From the NCBI GenBank assembly GCA_041394985.1, contig JAWLBI010000001.1, forward strand, positions 1,426,001-1,490,000: a stretch of DNA of 64,000 nucleotides. The letters are read 5' to 3'. Positions 1 through 9,500 of this stretch are shown here, piece after piece. Positions within the stretch are counted from its first letter, which is position 1. Every line of letters starts with the position of its first letter. The translations under genes and the position numbers were made by a program. The DNA comes from JAGLON01 sp041394985 (GTDB lineage: Bacteria; Zixibacteria; MSB-5A5; GN15; JAAZOE01). The notes beneath the pieces were generated by a model that saw only the letters and a list, made by a program, of their open reading frames with translations, was not told where the DNA came from and did no database searches.

Positions 1-987
1 ATCCCCCGGCCCTTTTCGGACACGATTGGTCAGAGTTCCAAGACCGGTAATCGAGAGTGATATTTCATCACCGTCCTGTAACCAAACCGAAGTATACGAT
101 TGTCCGGCAGCCTCGGCTTCGCGAGCCTTCGTGCCGTTCAACTCAAGATAACAACCGGTTCCGACCGTACCTGACCCGATTACATCGCCCGCGAACAACT
201 CGACGCCATACGATGCCCGCTCGATAATCTGCGCGAATGTCCAGTTCATGTCCTTCAAGTTCCCGCGCGATATCTCCCGCCCATTGTGCTGCGCCGTCAT
301 TACCAAATCATATGTCGCACCACTCGGTGTATCTATTTTGTACTGCTCCAGTTCATCAGGAGTCACTAACCACGGGCCCAATACTGTCGCGAAATCTTTG
401 CCTTTGGCCGGACCGAGACTCAACTTCATTTCCTCCATCTGTAACTGCCGAGCCGACAAATCGTTCATTATCGTAAACCCGGCGATATGCTCATCCGCCT
501 TCGCCGCCGAAATATTCTTGCCGCCTTTCCCGATAACAATCGCGCACTCCAGTTCGAAATCGAGTCTCTCAAAATGATCTTTTTCCAAAATCACATCGCC
601 TTCGCCGACAATCGCATTGTGATTCGTGAAGTAAAAGACAGGAAACTGATCGAACTCCGGAATCATCTCCGCCCCGCGATTTTTCCGAGCCGTCTCGACA
701 TGCTGCCGGAAGGCATAGGCATCGCGGCAGGAGGGAGGCCTCGGAATCGGCGACAGCAACCGCACCGAATCGGCTTCAATTCGCTTACAGTCTATGCCTG
801 ATTTGATGTGTTGCTCTATCGAGTGCGCTCTTTGCAATCCATCCTCTTTATTCAGTAGTTCCAAGAGGTGCTTCGGCACATCGATCTTGCACACCTTCCC
901 GCATTTGTGCAGGTCATAGATTGAGTTATCGATTAATAACCCCGCTCTGACCTTGCCCTCTTCTTTTTCAAACGATACCAGTTTCAT
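1..987 (-). CDS. Fumarylacetoacetate hydrolase family protein (3' end beyond window)
   Basis: The reading frame is open from an ATG at 987 to the first base of the window, so the C-terminal end is missing; 329 codons are visible. The translation begins MKLVSFEKEEGKVRAGLL and carries the FAH-family core: the segment FELECAIVIGKGGKNIS, NDLSARQLQ, and the GPWLVTP segment, with acidic residues in the places where the family binds its metal. Members cleave the C-C bond of fumarylacetoacetate or related acylpyruvates. It is the last visible gene of a leftward run after HPPD, homogentisate dioxygenase and an aminotransferase, 6 bp from the aminotransferase stop, so the final step of tyrosine breakdown (to fumarate and acetoacetate) is the natural reading. 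A different acylpyruvase role cannot be excluded from sequence alone. Confidence 0.88.
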   Translation of the reverse strand, partial: MKLVSFEKEEGKVRAGLLIDNSIYDLHKCGKVCKIDVPKHLLELLNKEDGLQRAHSIEQHIKSGIDCKRIEADSVRLLSPIPRPPSCRDAYAFRQHVETARKNRGAEMIPEFDQFPVFYFTNHNAIVGEGDVILEKDHFERLDFELECAIVIGKGGKNISAAKADEHIAGFTIMNDLSARQLQMEEMKLSLGPAKGKDFATVLGPWLVTPDELEQYKIDTPSGATYDLVMTAQHNGREISRGNLKDMNWTFAQIIERASYGVELFAGDVIGSGTVGTGCYLELNGTKAREAEAAGQSYTSVWLQDGDEISLSITGLGTLTNRVRKGPGD

Positions 988-993
988 GGGAGA

Positions 994-2127
994 TTATCCT
1001 TTGATGCTTTTATCGAGTGCATGGTGTTGGTGAATATGCCGAATGACCCGCTCGATGACTTCCACCGCGAATTCGGTCTCATCCTCGGTGCCGGAGTTTA
1101 TGCGCACACCCTCAGGAATCCCGAATGATGCCACATGTCGCAGAATTAATCCATTATTCAGGCACTCATCGGCAAATGACTTTGCGATCTCCTCAGTCGG
1201 CCACAGCGTCATAATAAAATTGGCCGCCGATTCGGGATACTGGATACCATGCGCATCGAAAACTTTTTGCAATTTTGCAAGTGACCACACATTCAACTTC
1301 GCCGTCTTAGCCAGAAAATCATCATCTTTCAGAGCCTCCAGCGCGGCCGCCTGGGCCAGATTATTCGGCTCGAACGGCAACTTGACCTTATAGATTTGCT
1401 CTATCACTTCCTCCGGCCCGACGGCATACCCGATTCGCAATCCCGCCAGACCATATGCCTTTGACAGCGTCCGGCACACAATCAGATTCGGATACGACAA
1501 CCGCACCCCATCAGGGTATCCCGGCCTGCCCTCTGCATACAAGTGATAGGCTTCATCCAAAATAACTAACGTCGACTCCGGGATTTGCCCCATGAACGAT
1601 TTAAACGCATCTCTTGGAAACATCATGCCGGTCGGATTATTCGGGTTGGCCAGATAGACGATCCTTGTCTGCTCACTGACCGCATCGGCGATAGCCTCTA
1701 AATCGAATGCGTAATCCTTCAAATCGACCAGCTTCAGCCTTCGCCCGAGCTTATTCGCGCTGACATAAATGCCGATAAACGTCCCGCGCGACGTCACGAT
1801 CTCATCGCCTTCGTTCGAAAACGCATTAATGATATAGGCAATAAGCGAATCTGATCCATGCCCGCACACAATGCTACCGGTCGATACCTTGTGCAGGCCG
1901 GCCAGCTTCTCCACCAGCCGAGGCGCCCGCGGTTCGACATACCGATGAGAATTGGCAAGTTCCTGCTCTATAGCCGCCATCGCCTTGGGCGACGGCCCGA
2001 GCGGGTTCTCATTCGAGGCCAGCTTGACGATCCGCGCCGGCTTTTTCTCACGAGCCAACTCGGCAATCGGCTTGCCCGGTTTGTATGTCTGTAAATTCCG
2101 TACGAATTCCGGTACGTGTATCTTCAT
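994..2127 (-). CDS. HisC-like PLP aminotransferase, probably acting on tyrosine
   Basis: A 377-residue fold-type I aminotransferase of the histidinol-phosphate aminotransferase group. Visible are the substrate-side SNENPLGPSP segment (residues 38-47), the NPNNPTG motif (161-167), the PLP-binding Asp191 (ILDEAY) and the Schiff-base lysine K223 in RTLSKAYGLAGLRIGYAVG. By similarity alone it would be called HisC, which makes L-histidinol phosphate. However, it lies 6 bp from homogentisate dioxygenase (stop of hmgA at 2134) inside a tyrosine-degradation operon with no histidine gene nearby. HisC homologues commonly accept aromatic amino acids, so I infer that it converts tyrosine to 4-hydroxyphenylpyruvate for the neighbouring HPPD. 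The fold is certain; the substrate is inference. Confidence 0.85.
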   Translation of the reverse strand: MKIHVPEFVRNLQTYKPGKPIAELAREKKPARIVKLASNENPLGPSPKAMAAIEQELANSHRYVEPRAPRLVEKLAGLHKVSTGSIVCGHGSDSLIAYIINAFSNEGDEIVTSRGTFIGIYVSANKLGRRLKLVDLKDYAFDLEAIADAVSEQTRIVYLANPNNPTGMMFPRDAFKSFMGQIPESTLVILDEAYHLYAEGRPGYPDGVRLSYPNLIVCRTLSKAYGLAGLRIGYAVGPEEVIEQIYKVKLPFEPNNLAQAAALEALKDDDFLAKTAKLNVWSLAKLQKVFDAHGIQYPESAANFIMTLWPTEEIAKSFADECLNNGLILRHVASFGIPEGVRINSGTEDETEFAVEVIERVIRHIHQHHALDKSIKG

Positions 2128-2133
2128 GCTATC

Positions 2134-3294
2134 CTATTCCAGCCATGAGTGCGGGTATTTCTCATCCATGACTTCCTTGGCATTCAGCGTCGGATAGAGC
2201 GGCGAGAATGTATCGATCATAACGGCATACTCATCGGTGCGAGCTGCGCCGACCGAGGCCTCAGTCTTTCCGGGCTGAGGGCCGTGCGGCAAGCAACCGG
2301 GATGATGCGTGATCGAACCTTCTACGACTCCCTTGCGCGACATGAAATCGCCTTCCACATAATACAACACTTCATCGCTGTCGATGTTCGAGTGAAAATA
2401 CGGCGCCGGAATCGCCTCGGGATGAAAATCGAACGGCCGCGGATTGAAATTGCACAATATGAAATGCCCGGTCGTAAACACTAAATGCACAGGCGGCGGC
2501 AAATGAATACGCCCGACCTTGGGATGGAAATTCTTGATATTGAATGCAAACGGGAACAAATACCCGTCCCAGCCCACGACATCGAACGGATGATGCGGAA
2601 CGATCATTTCGAAAAACCGCTCCTGTGCCTTCAGGACAATCCGGTACTCACCGGATTCATCCTGCGGATCGATTTCCGTCGGCGGACGGAAATCCCGCTC
2701 GCAATAAGGCGCATGCTCTTCCATCTGCCCGTATTGATTGCGATAATGCGCCGGAATATCCCACGCCGTATCCGATTCAACGATGAGCAGTTTGTTATTA
2801 TCCAGGCTGTCGAACTCCAGCCGATACGTCACCGCCCTGGGTACGATAATCTGGTCGCCTGGGCCAAACGCTATATTCCCAAACTCGCTCTTGAAAACTC
2901 CCGACCCGTGATGCACGAAAATATACTCGGAACCATATCCATTGCGGTAGAAGTTATCCGTGTGTTGATTCGGCCGAGCCGTCATAATAGAACAGTGCGG
3001 ATTGCGCAGAAACACATCGCGCGATGTGATAAAATCTCCATCCGATTTTTTCTTATCGGTAAAAAAGTGCAGATACATCGGAGGCGCATCGGACCAGTCG
3101 CTTTCCTTGCGCAGATCGAGTTCATTGTACTTCAGTATTTTCGTCGGCAAATGGATGTGATACTTGTTGGAATACACATCCGAAAAGCCCTTGCTCGAAA
3201 ATAATTCCTCGCGATAGAGTGACTTCCCGTCCGGCTTAAAAAACGTCGTGTGTTTGACGGCGGGAATATCTCCCAGTTTATGGTAAAACGGCAT
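2134..3294 (-). CDS. hmgA: Homogentisate 1,2-dioxygenase
   Basis: A 386-residue cupin-type dioxygenase that opens the homogentisate ring to maleylacetoacetate using Fe(II). It has the short bacterial form, with the recognisable N-terminal segment HKLGDIPAVKHTTF, the HHPFDVVGWDGYLFPFAFNI stretch (234-253) and the C-terminal active-site region. Iron-ligand candidates are H301 and E308 in PYFHSNIDSDEVLYY and H337 in HHPGCLPHGPQPG. It sits between HPPD (20 bp upstream) and the aminotransferase (6 bp downstream) on the same strand, matching the order of the pathway. No maleylacetoacetate isomerase is visible in the window; it may lie beyond the left edge. Confidence 0.93.
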   Translation of the reverse strand: MPFYHKLGDIPAVKHTTFFKPDGKSLYREELFSSKGFSDVYSNKYHIHLPTKILKYNELDLRKESDWSDAPPMYLHFFTDKKKSDGDFITSRDVFLRNPHCSIMTARPNQHTDNFYRNGYGSEYIFVHHGSGVFKSEFGNIAFGPGDQIIVPRAVTYRLEFDSLDNNKLLIVESDTAWDIPAHYRNQYGQMEEHAPYCERDFRPPTEIDPQDESGEYRIVLKAQERFFEMIVPHHPFDVVGWDGYLFPFAFNIKNFHPKVGRIHLPPPVHLVFTTGHFILCNFNPRPFDFHPEAIPAPYFHSNIDSDEVLYYVEGDFMSRKGVVEGSITHHPGCLPHGPQPGKTEASVGAARTDEYAVMIDTFSPLYPTLNAKEVMDEKYPHSWLE

Positions 3295-3314
3295 AATCTC
3301 ATTTCCTCATTCGA

Positions 3315-4457
3315 TTAACAGGGGGGCATCATGTCTTCAGCTGGTTCACGATCCAGGTTGCCGCGCATCTTCTGCTCCAGCTCTATCGCCTCGAACAACG
3401 CCTGGAAATTCCCTTTGCCGAATCCCTGGCTGTTGCCCGTACGCTGAATAAACTCGAAGAAAAATGTCGGCCGATCCGAGGTCGGTTTGGTGAACAATTG
3501 CAGCAAGTACCCATCGCCTTCGAGGTCGCACAAGATACCCAGCCGCCGCAAGTCGTCGATATTCTCGTTAATGTTCAAATCTTTTCGCTTTTGCAGGGCA
3601 TCATAGTAAGTTTCCGGTACGACCAGAAACTCCATGCCGTTCTTGCGCAGGGAATCGATAGTTGAAATTATATCATTGGTCGCAATCGCAATGTGCTGGA
3701 TGCCGCTGCCGTGATACTGCTCGATATATTCCTCGATCTGAGATTTCTTTCGCCCCTCGTATGGCTCGTTAATCGGATTACGAATGACGGTATCCTTGGT
3801 GCGTACGACTTTGGACAGCAGGGCCGAGTACTGCGTCGCGATATCACCCGGTTTGAAATCGACGAAGGTTTCGAAATCCATCGCCTGATTAAAATAATTC
3901 GCCCATTTATCCATCTCATTCTCACGGACATTCCCGACGATATGATCGATCCTGACAAGGCCGGTGTCGGCCCGCTCGATGTTGAAATGCATACGCGGCG
4001 CACAGTATTTGGGCCGAAAGACGCCGGAATAATTATCCCGGTTGACGAACACGATTTCCGCGCTGTCATACAATGTAATGGCGGCTTCCTCGACATACCC
4101 CTTATCATCTTCCAGCCGATGCGGGCGCTTGGCAATGACGGCCCCATTTTTGACCGCCTTCTTAAATGCCTCTTCCACGCTGTCAACCTCGACCGCCCAG
4201 CGCTTGACGCCGTCGCCATGCCGCGTGATAAAACTATATACCTCAAAACAACTCGGATCCACCGGCGATGTAATGACGAATTTCAAATCCTGCGACGTCA
4301 GATAATACGAAACGCGATCGCGGACACCGGTTTCCGGTCCCATATATCCAATTAAATCCAGGCCCAGAGCCTTGACGAACCAGTATGCCGTCATCCGGGC
4401 CGACCCGACATAGAATTCGACGAAATCGTATCTCCGTATACCCATTGTGTTTACCAT
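3315..4457 (-). CDS. hppD: 4-hydroxyphenylpyruvate dioxygenase
   Basis: A 380-residue protein of the vicinal-oxygen-chelate superfamily that turns 4-hydroxyphenylpyruvate into homogentisate. The two-domain layout is intact. The three Fe(II) ligands of the family are present: H172 (RIDHIVGNV), H255 (GIQHIAIATNDI) and E335 (FFFEFIQRTG). The C-terminal helix motif GFGKGNFQALFEAIE (345-359), which closes the active site, is conserved. The ATG at 4457 is preceded by AAAGGAG at a good distance. This is the first gene of the leftward operon, so the promoter should lie in the 361-bp gap shared with the divergent tag gene. Confidence 0.96.
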   Translation of the reverse strand: MVNTMGIRRYDFVEFYVGSARMTAYWFVKALGLDLIGYMGPETGVRDRVSYYLTSQDLKFVITSPVDPSCFEVYSFITRHGDGVKRWAVEVDSVEEAFKKAVKNGAVIAKRPHRLEDDKGYVEEAAITLYDSAEIVFVNRDNYSGVFRPKYCAPRMHFNIERADTGLVRIDHIVGNVRENEMDKWANYFNQAMDFETFVDFKPGDIATQYSALLSKVVRTKDTVIRNPINEPYEGRKKSQIEEYIEQYHGSGIQHIAIATNDIISTIDSLRKNGMEFLVVPETYYDALQKRKDLNINENIDDLRRLGILCDLEGDGYLLQLFTKPTSDRPTFFFEFIQRTGNSQGFGKGNFQALFEAIELEQKMRGNLDREPAEDMMPPC

Positions 4458-4818
4458 TTTCGGCTCCTTTATCAGTGGCGCCCTCAGGCGCGCCTTTTTC
4501 TACACTATTCCTTCGTAATATGTGAAATACGGCTTTTGGGCGAGAGTCATTTGTCCGGTTGTGAAAGATTGTATCTGTTACAATTGTCTGAAAAGCGTAA
4601 AACCGGCCTATAATGCCATATATTACTTGTCAAAAACGACATCCGATATTACATTTCAATTTACAGGTAAGCGTAGCTTGCCTCTCTTGGTGCAGGAGGG
4701 ATAGTGATATTCCTCCTGTTTTGTTTGTTAATCCCGGCATCACTTTTCATTATCCCTTTTGTAAATGTGATGTACCAGCATTCCCGGAATTGCATATATT
4801 GCCGAAAAGGAGTCGCGG
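4458..4818. other. Divergent intergenic region between hppD and tag
   Basis: A 361-bp gene-free gap between the leftward tyrosine-catabolism operon and rightward tag. It holds the Shine-Dalgarno sites of both genes (AAAGGAG for hppD; AAAAGGAG just before 4819) and a short GC-rich inverted repeat near 4475-4494 (GGCGCC/GGCGCG) followed by T residues on the plus strand. I see no convincing coding frame, and no confident -35/-10 pair for either gene. Any regulator-binding site for the operon is expected here but cannot be identified. Confidence 0.5.
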
Positions 4819-5379
4819 ATGAACCGATGCGGTTGGGCGGGAAACGACCCGCAAATGCAGGCCTATCACGATAACGAATGGGGCCGGCCGGTATACGATG
4901 ATCGTATGCTGTTCGAATTTCTCATCCTCGAGGGTATGCAGGCCGGACTGAGCTGGTCGACGATTCTGAAGAAGCGAGATAACTTCCGAGCCGCATTCGA
5001 CAACTTCAATCCCGATAAAATCATAGCATACAATGACAAAAAAATCGCCGCCTTGCTCGCCGATGCCGGCATCATACGCAACCGGCTGAAAATCAATGCC
5101 GCCATCGAAAATGCCCGGCAATTCCTGGCCGTTCAGAAGGAATTCGGCTCATTCTCAGATTACATCTGGCAATTTGTCGGCGGCAAACCGAAGATCAACG
5201 CCCGAAAGAAAATGTCCGATCTCCCTGCCAAGACCGAGGAGGCCGAACAGATGAGCAAGGCGCTCAAAAAACGAGGCTTCAAATTCGTCGGCCCGACGAT
5301 TTGCTATGCCTTCATGCAGGCAGTCGGAATGGTCAACGATCATATTGTCTCGTGTGATTGCTATAATGAGTTGACATAG
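4819..5379 (+). CDS. tag: DNA-3-methyladenine glycosylase I
   Basis: A 186-residue base-excision repair enzyme that removes 3-methyladenine from alkylated DNA. The zinc-staple residues of Tag are in place: C4 (NRCGW), H17 (YHDNEWG) and, near the C-terminus, the His and Cys of VNDHIVSCDC. The helix-hairpin-helix region and the segment FKFVGPTICYAFMQAVGMVNDH are typical of the family. The length is the family norm. The ATG follows AAAAGGAG. The gene ends at a hairpin terminator and appears monocistronic. Confidence 0.95.
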   Translation: MNRCGWAGNDPQMQAYHDNEWGRPVYDDRMLFEFLILEGMQAGLSWSTILKKRDNFRAAFDNFNPDKIIAYNDKKIAALLADAGIIRNRLKINAAIENARQFLAVQKEFGSFSDYIWQFVGGKPKINARKKMSDLPAKTEEAEQMSKALKKRGFKFVGPTICYAFMQAVGMVNDHIVSCDCYNELT

Positions 5380-5414
5380 GCCGGTCCGGACGAAAGGACG
5401 TACCGGTCTTTTTT
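5379..5414 (+). terminator. Rho-independent terminator after tag
   Basis: GGCCGGT (from 5379) pairs with ACCGGTC (5402-5408, one G-T pair) and is followed by a run of six T residues. It begins at the last base of the tag stop codon. Confidence 0.7.
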
Positions 5415-5437
5415 CGTAAAATAATCTCCTCCTGCTA

Positions 5438-5466
5438 TTTACAAGGCTTCCTTCCATACCTATACT
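5438..5466 (+). promoter_or_regulatory. Promoter of the LipM-like gene, apparently leaderless
   Basis: TTTACA (5438-5443), a 17-bp spacer and TATACT (5461-5466) form a near-consensus sigma-70-type promoter. The GTG start at 5474 follows the -10 box by only 7 nt, so the expected transcription start falls on or beside the start codon. No Shine-Dalgarno sequence precedes it. Confidence 0.65.
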
Positions 5467-5473
5467 CCCGGTT

Positions 5474-6244
5474 GTGAAAACCTGGAGATACATTGTCGAC
5501 GGCTCGCAGACGGCCTCGTTTAATATGGCGGCCGATGCCTATCTGCTGGAATATGCCGCATCGCCGGACTCGATTCCGGTATTGCGCCTGTATGACTGGG
5601 ACATACCGTCGATCACAATCGGATATCATCAAACCTTCGAGCGCGCAGTTCGCATCGACCGCCTCGGCACGACCCCGGTCGTACGCCGTGTGACCGGCGG
5701 ACGAGCACTATTGCACGGCGTCAATGATATAACATATTCGGTCTCCGCCGATTTTTTACGCTTCCCCGAATTGGGGGAGACGATGGCCGAGCGCTACCGC
5801 GCCATTTCCGACGGTATCGTCGCGTTTTATCATGCGATCGGTTGGGAGGCACACATGAGCCGCCGAGACGCGCCGGTATCGCTGAGTGGAAACAGACATA
5901 TCCAAAAAGGATGTTTCGCGGCCGTTTCGCAATACGAGATTTCTATCGGCCGGGCGAAAATGGCCGCCGGTTCGCAACGCTATACGAAACAGGAGTTTAT
6001 CCAGCACGGCACGATTATGATCGGCCCGCCGCACCAGCATCCGGCCATCTTGAATCCGGCCGATGGTGCCGATTCGGATACAATTTCAATGACCCGAGAG
6101 ATATATGGGAAACGGTATGATTTATTATCTTCTTCTGTCGCACGGCGATTCGATGCGCGGCTGGAGGCAAAACCGTTTTCCCCGTCCGAGTTACGGAGAA
6201 TTGCGGAGATCGAAACCGGTTTCGAAAATTTAAACAAAGGCTGA
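5474..6244 (+). CDS. Lipoate-protein ligase/octanoyltransferase family protein, LipM-like
   Basis: A 256-residue protein with the BPL/LplA/LipB catalytic fold. The RRVTGGRALLH motif (71-81) and the lysine in AKMAAGSQR (K162) mark the acyl-binding site. C147 in QKGCFAAVSQYEI falls where the LipM octanoyltransferase carries its catalytic cysteine, so transfer of octanoyl from acyl carrier protein to a lipoyl-domain protein (LipM-type) is more likely than ATP-dependent lipoate ligation. The GTG start is favoured because the family N-terminus (WRYIVDGSQTASFNMAADAYLL) begins immediately after it and a promoter sits 7 nt upstream. No lipoyl-domain partner gene is adjacent. Confidence 0.82.
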   Translation: MKTWRYIVDGSQTASFNMAADAYLLEYAASPDSIPVLRLYDWDIPSITIGYHQTFERAVRIDRLGTTPVVRRVTGGRALLHGVNDITYSVSADFLRFPELGETMAERYRAISDGIVAFYHAIGWEAHMSRRDAPVSLSGNRHIQKGCFAAVSQYEISIGRAKMAAGSQRYTKQEFIQHGTIMIGPPHQHPAILNPADGADSDTISMTREIYGKRYDLLSSSVARRFDARLEAKPFSPSELRRIAEIETGFENLNKG

Positions 6245-6316
6245 AATTCGTTTAAACAGTAAGGCTTTCTCAACAGTCATTAGAGTGAATGGTAAAGGGA
6301 AAGGGGAAAAAACCTC

Positions 6317-6346
6317 TTGACTCCATGGCACTATTTATTGTATTTT
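6317..6346 (+). promoter_or_regulatory. Promoter candidate for the TonB receptor operon
   Basis: TTGACT (6317-6322), an 18-bp spacer and TATTTT (6341-6346). The same TTGACT / TA..TT form appears before ecfT and before the beta-propeller operon. It leaves a leader of about 190 nt before the ATG at 6540, in which I see no further gene. Confidence 0.45.
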
Positions 6347-6539
6347 TGATTCTCTGTATGCCGAAAATTTCGGCATCTCGCGCAGGGCAATGTGAGAGTT
6401 GTCCGGCGCGTTCTGAAGGGTAGAGATAGGAAAGGTTTGGGTGCAAGGTTTGTCCGTTGATAACAAATCTTTATACAAAGCATTCCCTCACATCAACGCA
6501 ATGCGCATAGATAATCATCCCAGTGAGGAGGGTTTCGAT

Positions 6540-9500
6540 ATGTCGAGCCGTGGTTACAGACCGATGTTTTCGGTTGTGGTGTTTATCGTGCTGTTGTCTC
6601 TTGTGGGCGGATCGGTGTTTGCTGCATCGGTCGGTCGTATTAAGGGCACGGTGACTGATTACAAAACAGGCGAACCCCTTGGAGGTGTTTCGATCCAGAT
6701 CGAAGGCACCAAAATGGGGACAAAGAGCGACTTTGATGGAAACTTCGTGATCATCTCCGTCCCGCCGGGGACCTATAGTCTGTTATTCTCGGCGATGGGC
6801 AAAAAGACGGTCCAGATGACGGATGTCGAAGTCAACACCGACCAAACAACCGAACGAAACATCCAGATGGAAGCGACGATTCTGGAAACCGGTCAGATTA
6901 CTACCGTTAAAGGTACCAAGAAAGGTATCGACTTTAACCAGACAGGTAGTACGACCATTCAGACGGCCAAGGAAATTCAGGCCGCCCCGGTTGCCACTGT
7001 CGATGATTTGTTGGCCAAACAAACCGGTATCACACGAGACGCCGAAGGCGAGCTGCACATCCGCGGCGGCCGCTCCGGTGAAACGACCTACCTCGTCGAT
7101 GGTGTGAACTTCTCCGACCCGCTCGGTGGTCGCGCCCCGGTCGATGCCGGTATTAACATTTCGTCCTCGGCCGTACTCGAGTTGAAGGTCATTAAAGACG
7201 GCTTCGACCCCGAATACGGTGAAGCGCTCTCAGGCGTCGTGACGATTACCTCGCCGGAAGGCTCTCCCGATAAGACCCGGTCGAGAGTCCAGTATTACAC
7301 GGATGATTTCGGCAGCGCCGATTTGAACAAGTATTCCGAGAACTATGACCTGCTCGAGTTCTCCATCAGCGGCCCGGATCCCCTCCTGACCAGCCGCATT
7401 CTGCCGGCTCTCGGAATCAACTATTTCGAAGATAAAGATTTTACATTCTATCTGTACAGCCGCGCATACAAAACGGATTCCCGTACACCATACTGGAAAT
7501 ACAACACGCCGGCCACTCAGAAGGAATACAGAAGCTACAACCTTCTCGGCATCAATGTCCCTGATCGTCAGGATAACCTCTACAATATCGATGCGACGCT
7601 GGCGTTCAATCCGACCAACAACATGCACGTTAAGGCCTTGTATAAAGGAAGCTGGTCCAACAGCACGGAATTTATGTGGATTCATCGGTATACCCCTGCC
7701 ACGGCGCCGATATCCGACTATAGCACGAATACCGTGTCGTTGCAGTTGAAACAAATTGTCAATAAGACGACCGACTATGAAATAAACTTATCCTACTGGC
7801 GTTCACGCTTCGAACTGGCTCCCGGCGATCCGGAACACCCAGGCGAAACCCTCAGCCCGGATGATTTCTTCTTCACCGACGAATACGAAACCTATGACGA
7901 CCTGAACGGTAACAATGTCTACGACTCATACGAGCCGTTCCTGAACATCTTCCCGGACTCCGTCCAGTGGGGCTCGATCTGGATTCCTAATCGGAATGCC
8001 TCTGACGTTATCATTTCGACCGATGACCAGATTGGCGGTCCGTACTTTCCGATGTTCGACTTGAACAACAACGGCGTCATTGACTCGTATGAAGGCGAAC
8101 CGTTCGTCGATCTGAATAACAACGGTGTCTGGGACAGCGGTGATAAACTGACGAAAGATATTAACGGCAACGGCACCTTCGATGAAATCTATCGGGACGT
8201 GACGTCACCGACCTGGACTTCGTCCGAAGAACCGTATACGGACGGCGACTCGAGCCTCGGTGAACCGTTTGTCGATATCAATCGCAATGGCGTATACGAT
8301 ATCGGCGTCGACCGCTTCGTAACGGCCCTTGATCCGTCGGTCAACATGGACTTGAACCGCGATAACGTGTATACAGGCCCGGATCCGGCGCTCTGGGAGC
8401 CCGGCATCCCGTTCATCGATTATAATGGTAACGGCGTATTTGATCCGCCGAACAACCGCTATGACCCCGGTGAACCGTATATCGATGTCAACCAGAACGG
8501 CAAGCATGACCTCGGCGGCGACAACAACACCGCATTTCTCAACTACGGGTACCTGCAATCGGGCGATTCGAACCGCTGGCTGAAGGAAGAAGTCGACAAA
8601 TGGACGGCCAAGGGTAACTTCAAGAAGGCGCTCGGTCGAGCCCACGAAGTGAAGGCCGGTTTCGAATTCCGCCGTGAAAAAGTCGCGGTGAGCGATATTC
8701 AGGGCCTCCAGCGCCGCAACGATGAATCCATCGGCGACGGCTATCCGTACGAAGGTCGCGGCCGCGTGAGAGACTTCTACTCGCGCACGCCGAATGTGTT
8801 GGTCCTGTACTTCCGCGATAAGATCGAATACGGTTCATTGGTAGCCTCACTCGGTCTCCGCGCCGACCTGTTCTTCCAGGCCGACCTCACCGGTACCGCG
8901 ACCATTCAGGATCGTACCGGTCACAAGATTCAGGATATTCGAAACAAATTCTCGCCGCGTGTCTCGATTAACTACCCGATTTCCGAGCGTGCGATGATTC
9001 GTTTCAACTACGGTCACTTCTATGAATTGCCGAGTTACTCCCGTATGTACCGTACCTCGAACCCGTATCAGCGCGGCGACGTACCGGTCATCGGTAACCC
9101 GAACCTCGACTACACCAAGACAGTGAACTATACCTTCGGTGTCAACTATGCGTTCACCGACGAGTATTCCGTCAAGCTGTCCGGTTATTATAAAGACTAC
9201 TTCGATATTATCGCCACCACGGCGTACGACGAAGGCGGTATTACGCTGTTCTCGTACTACGACAACACCGACTATGCCCGTGTCCGCGGTTTCGAAATGG
9301 AACTGTCTCGCGAAGCAGCCCGGTTCATTAATGGTACGCTGAGTTATGAATATGCGTTCGCATACGGTAAGTCATCGAGCGATACCGATAACTACGACCG
9401 ACTCGTCGAAGGCGGCGATATTTCGATCGACGAAAACCCGCTCAACTGGGATGTTCGCCACCGCGTATCGATGTGGCTCCAGATGTACTTCACGGACCGC

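Noticed and set aside
994..2127. Annotation as histidine-biosynthesis hisC
   Set aside because: Sequence similarity would allow it, but the operon is tyrosine catabolism and no his gene is present; a neutral name is safer.
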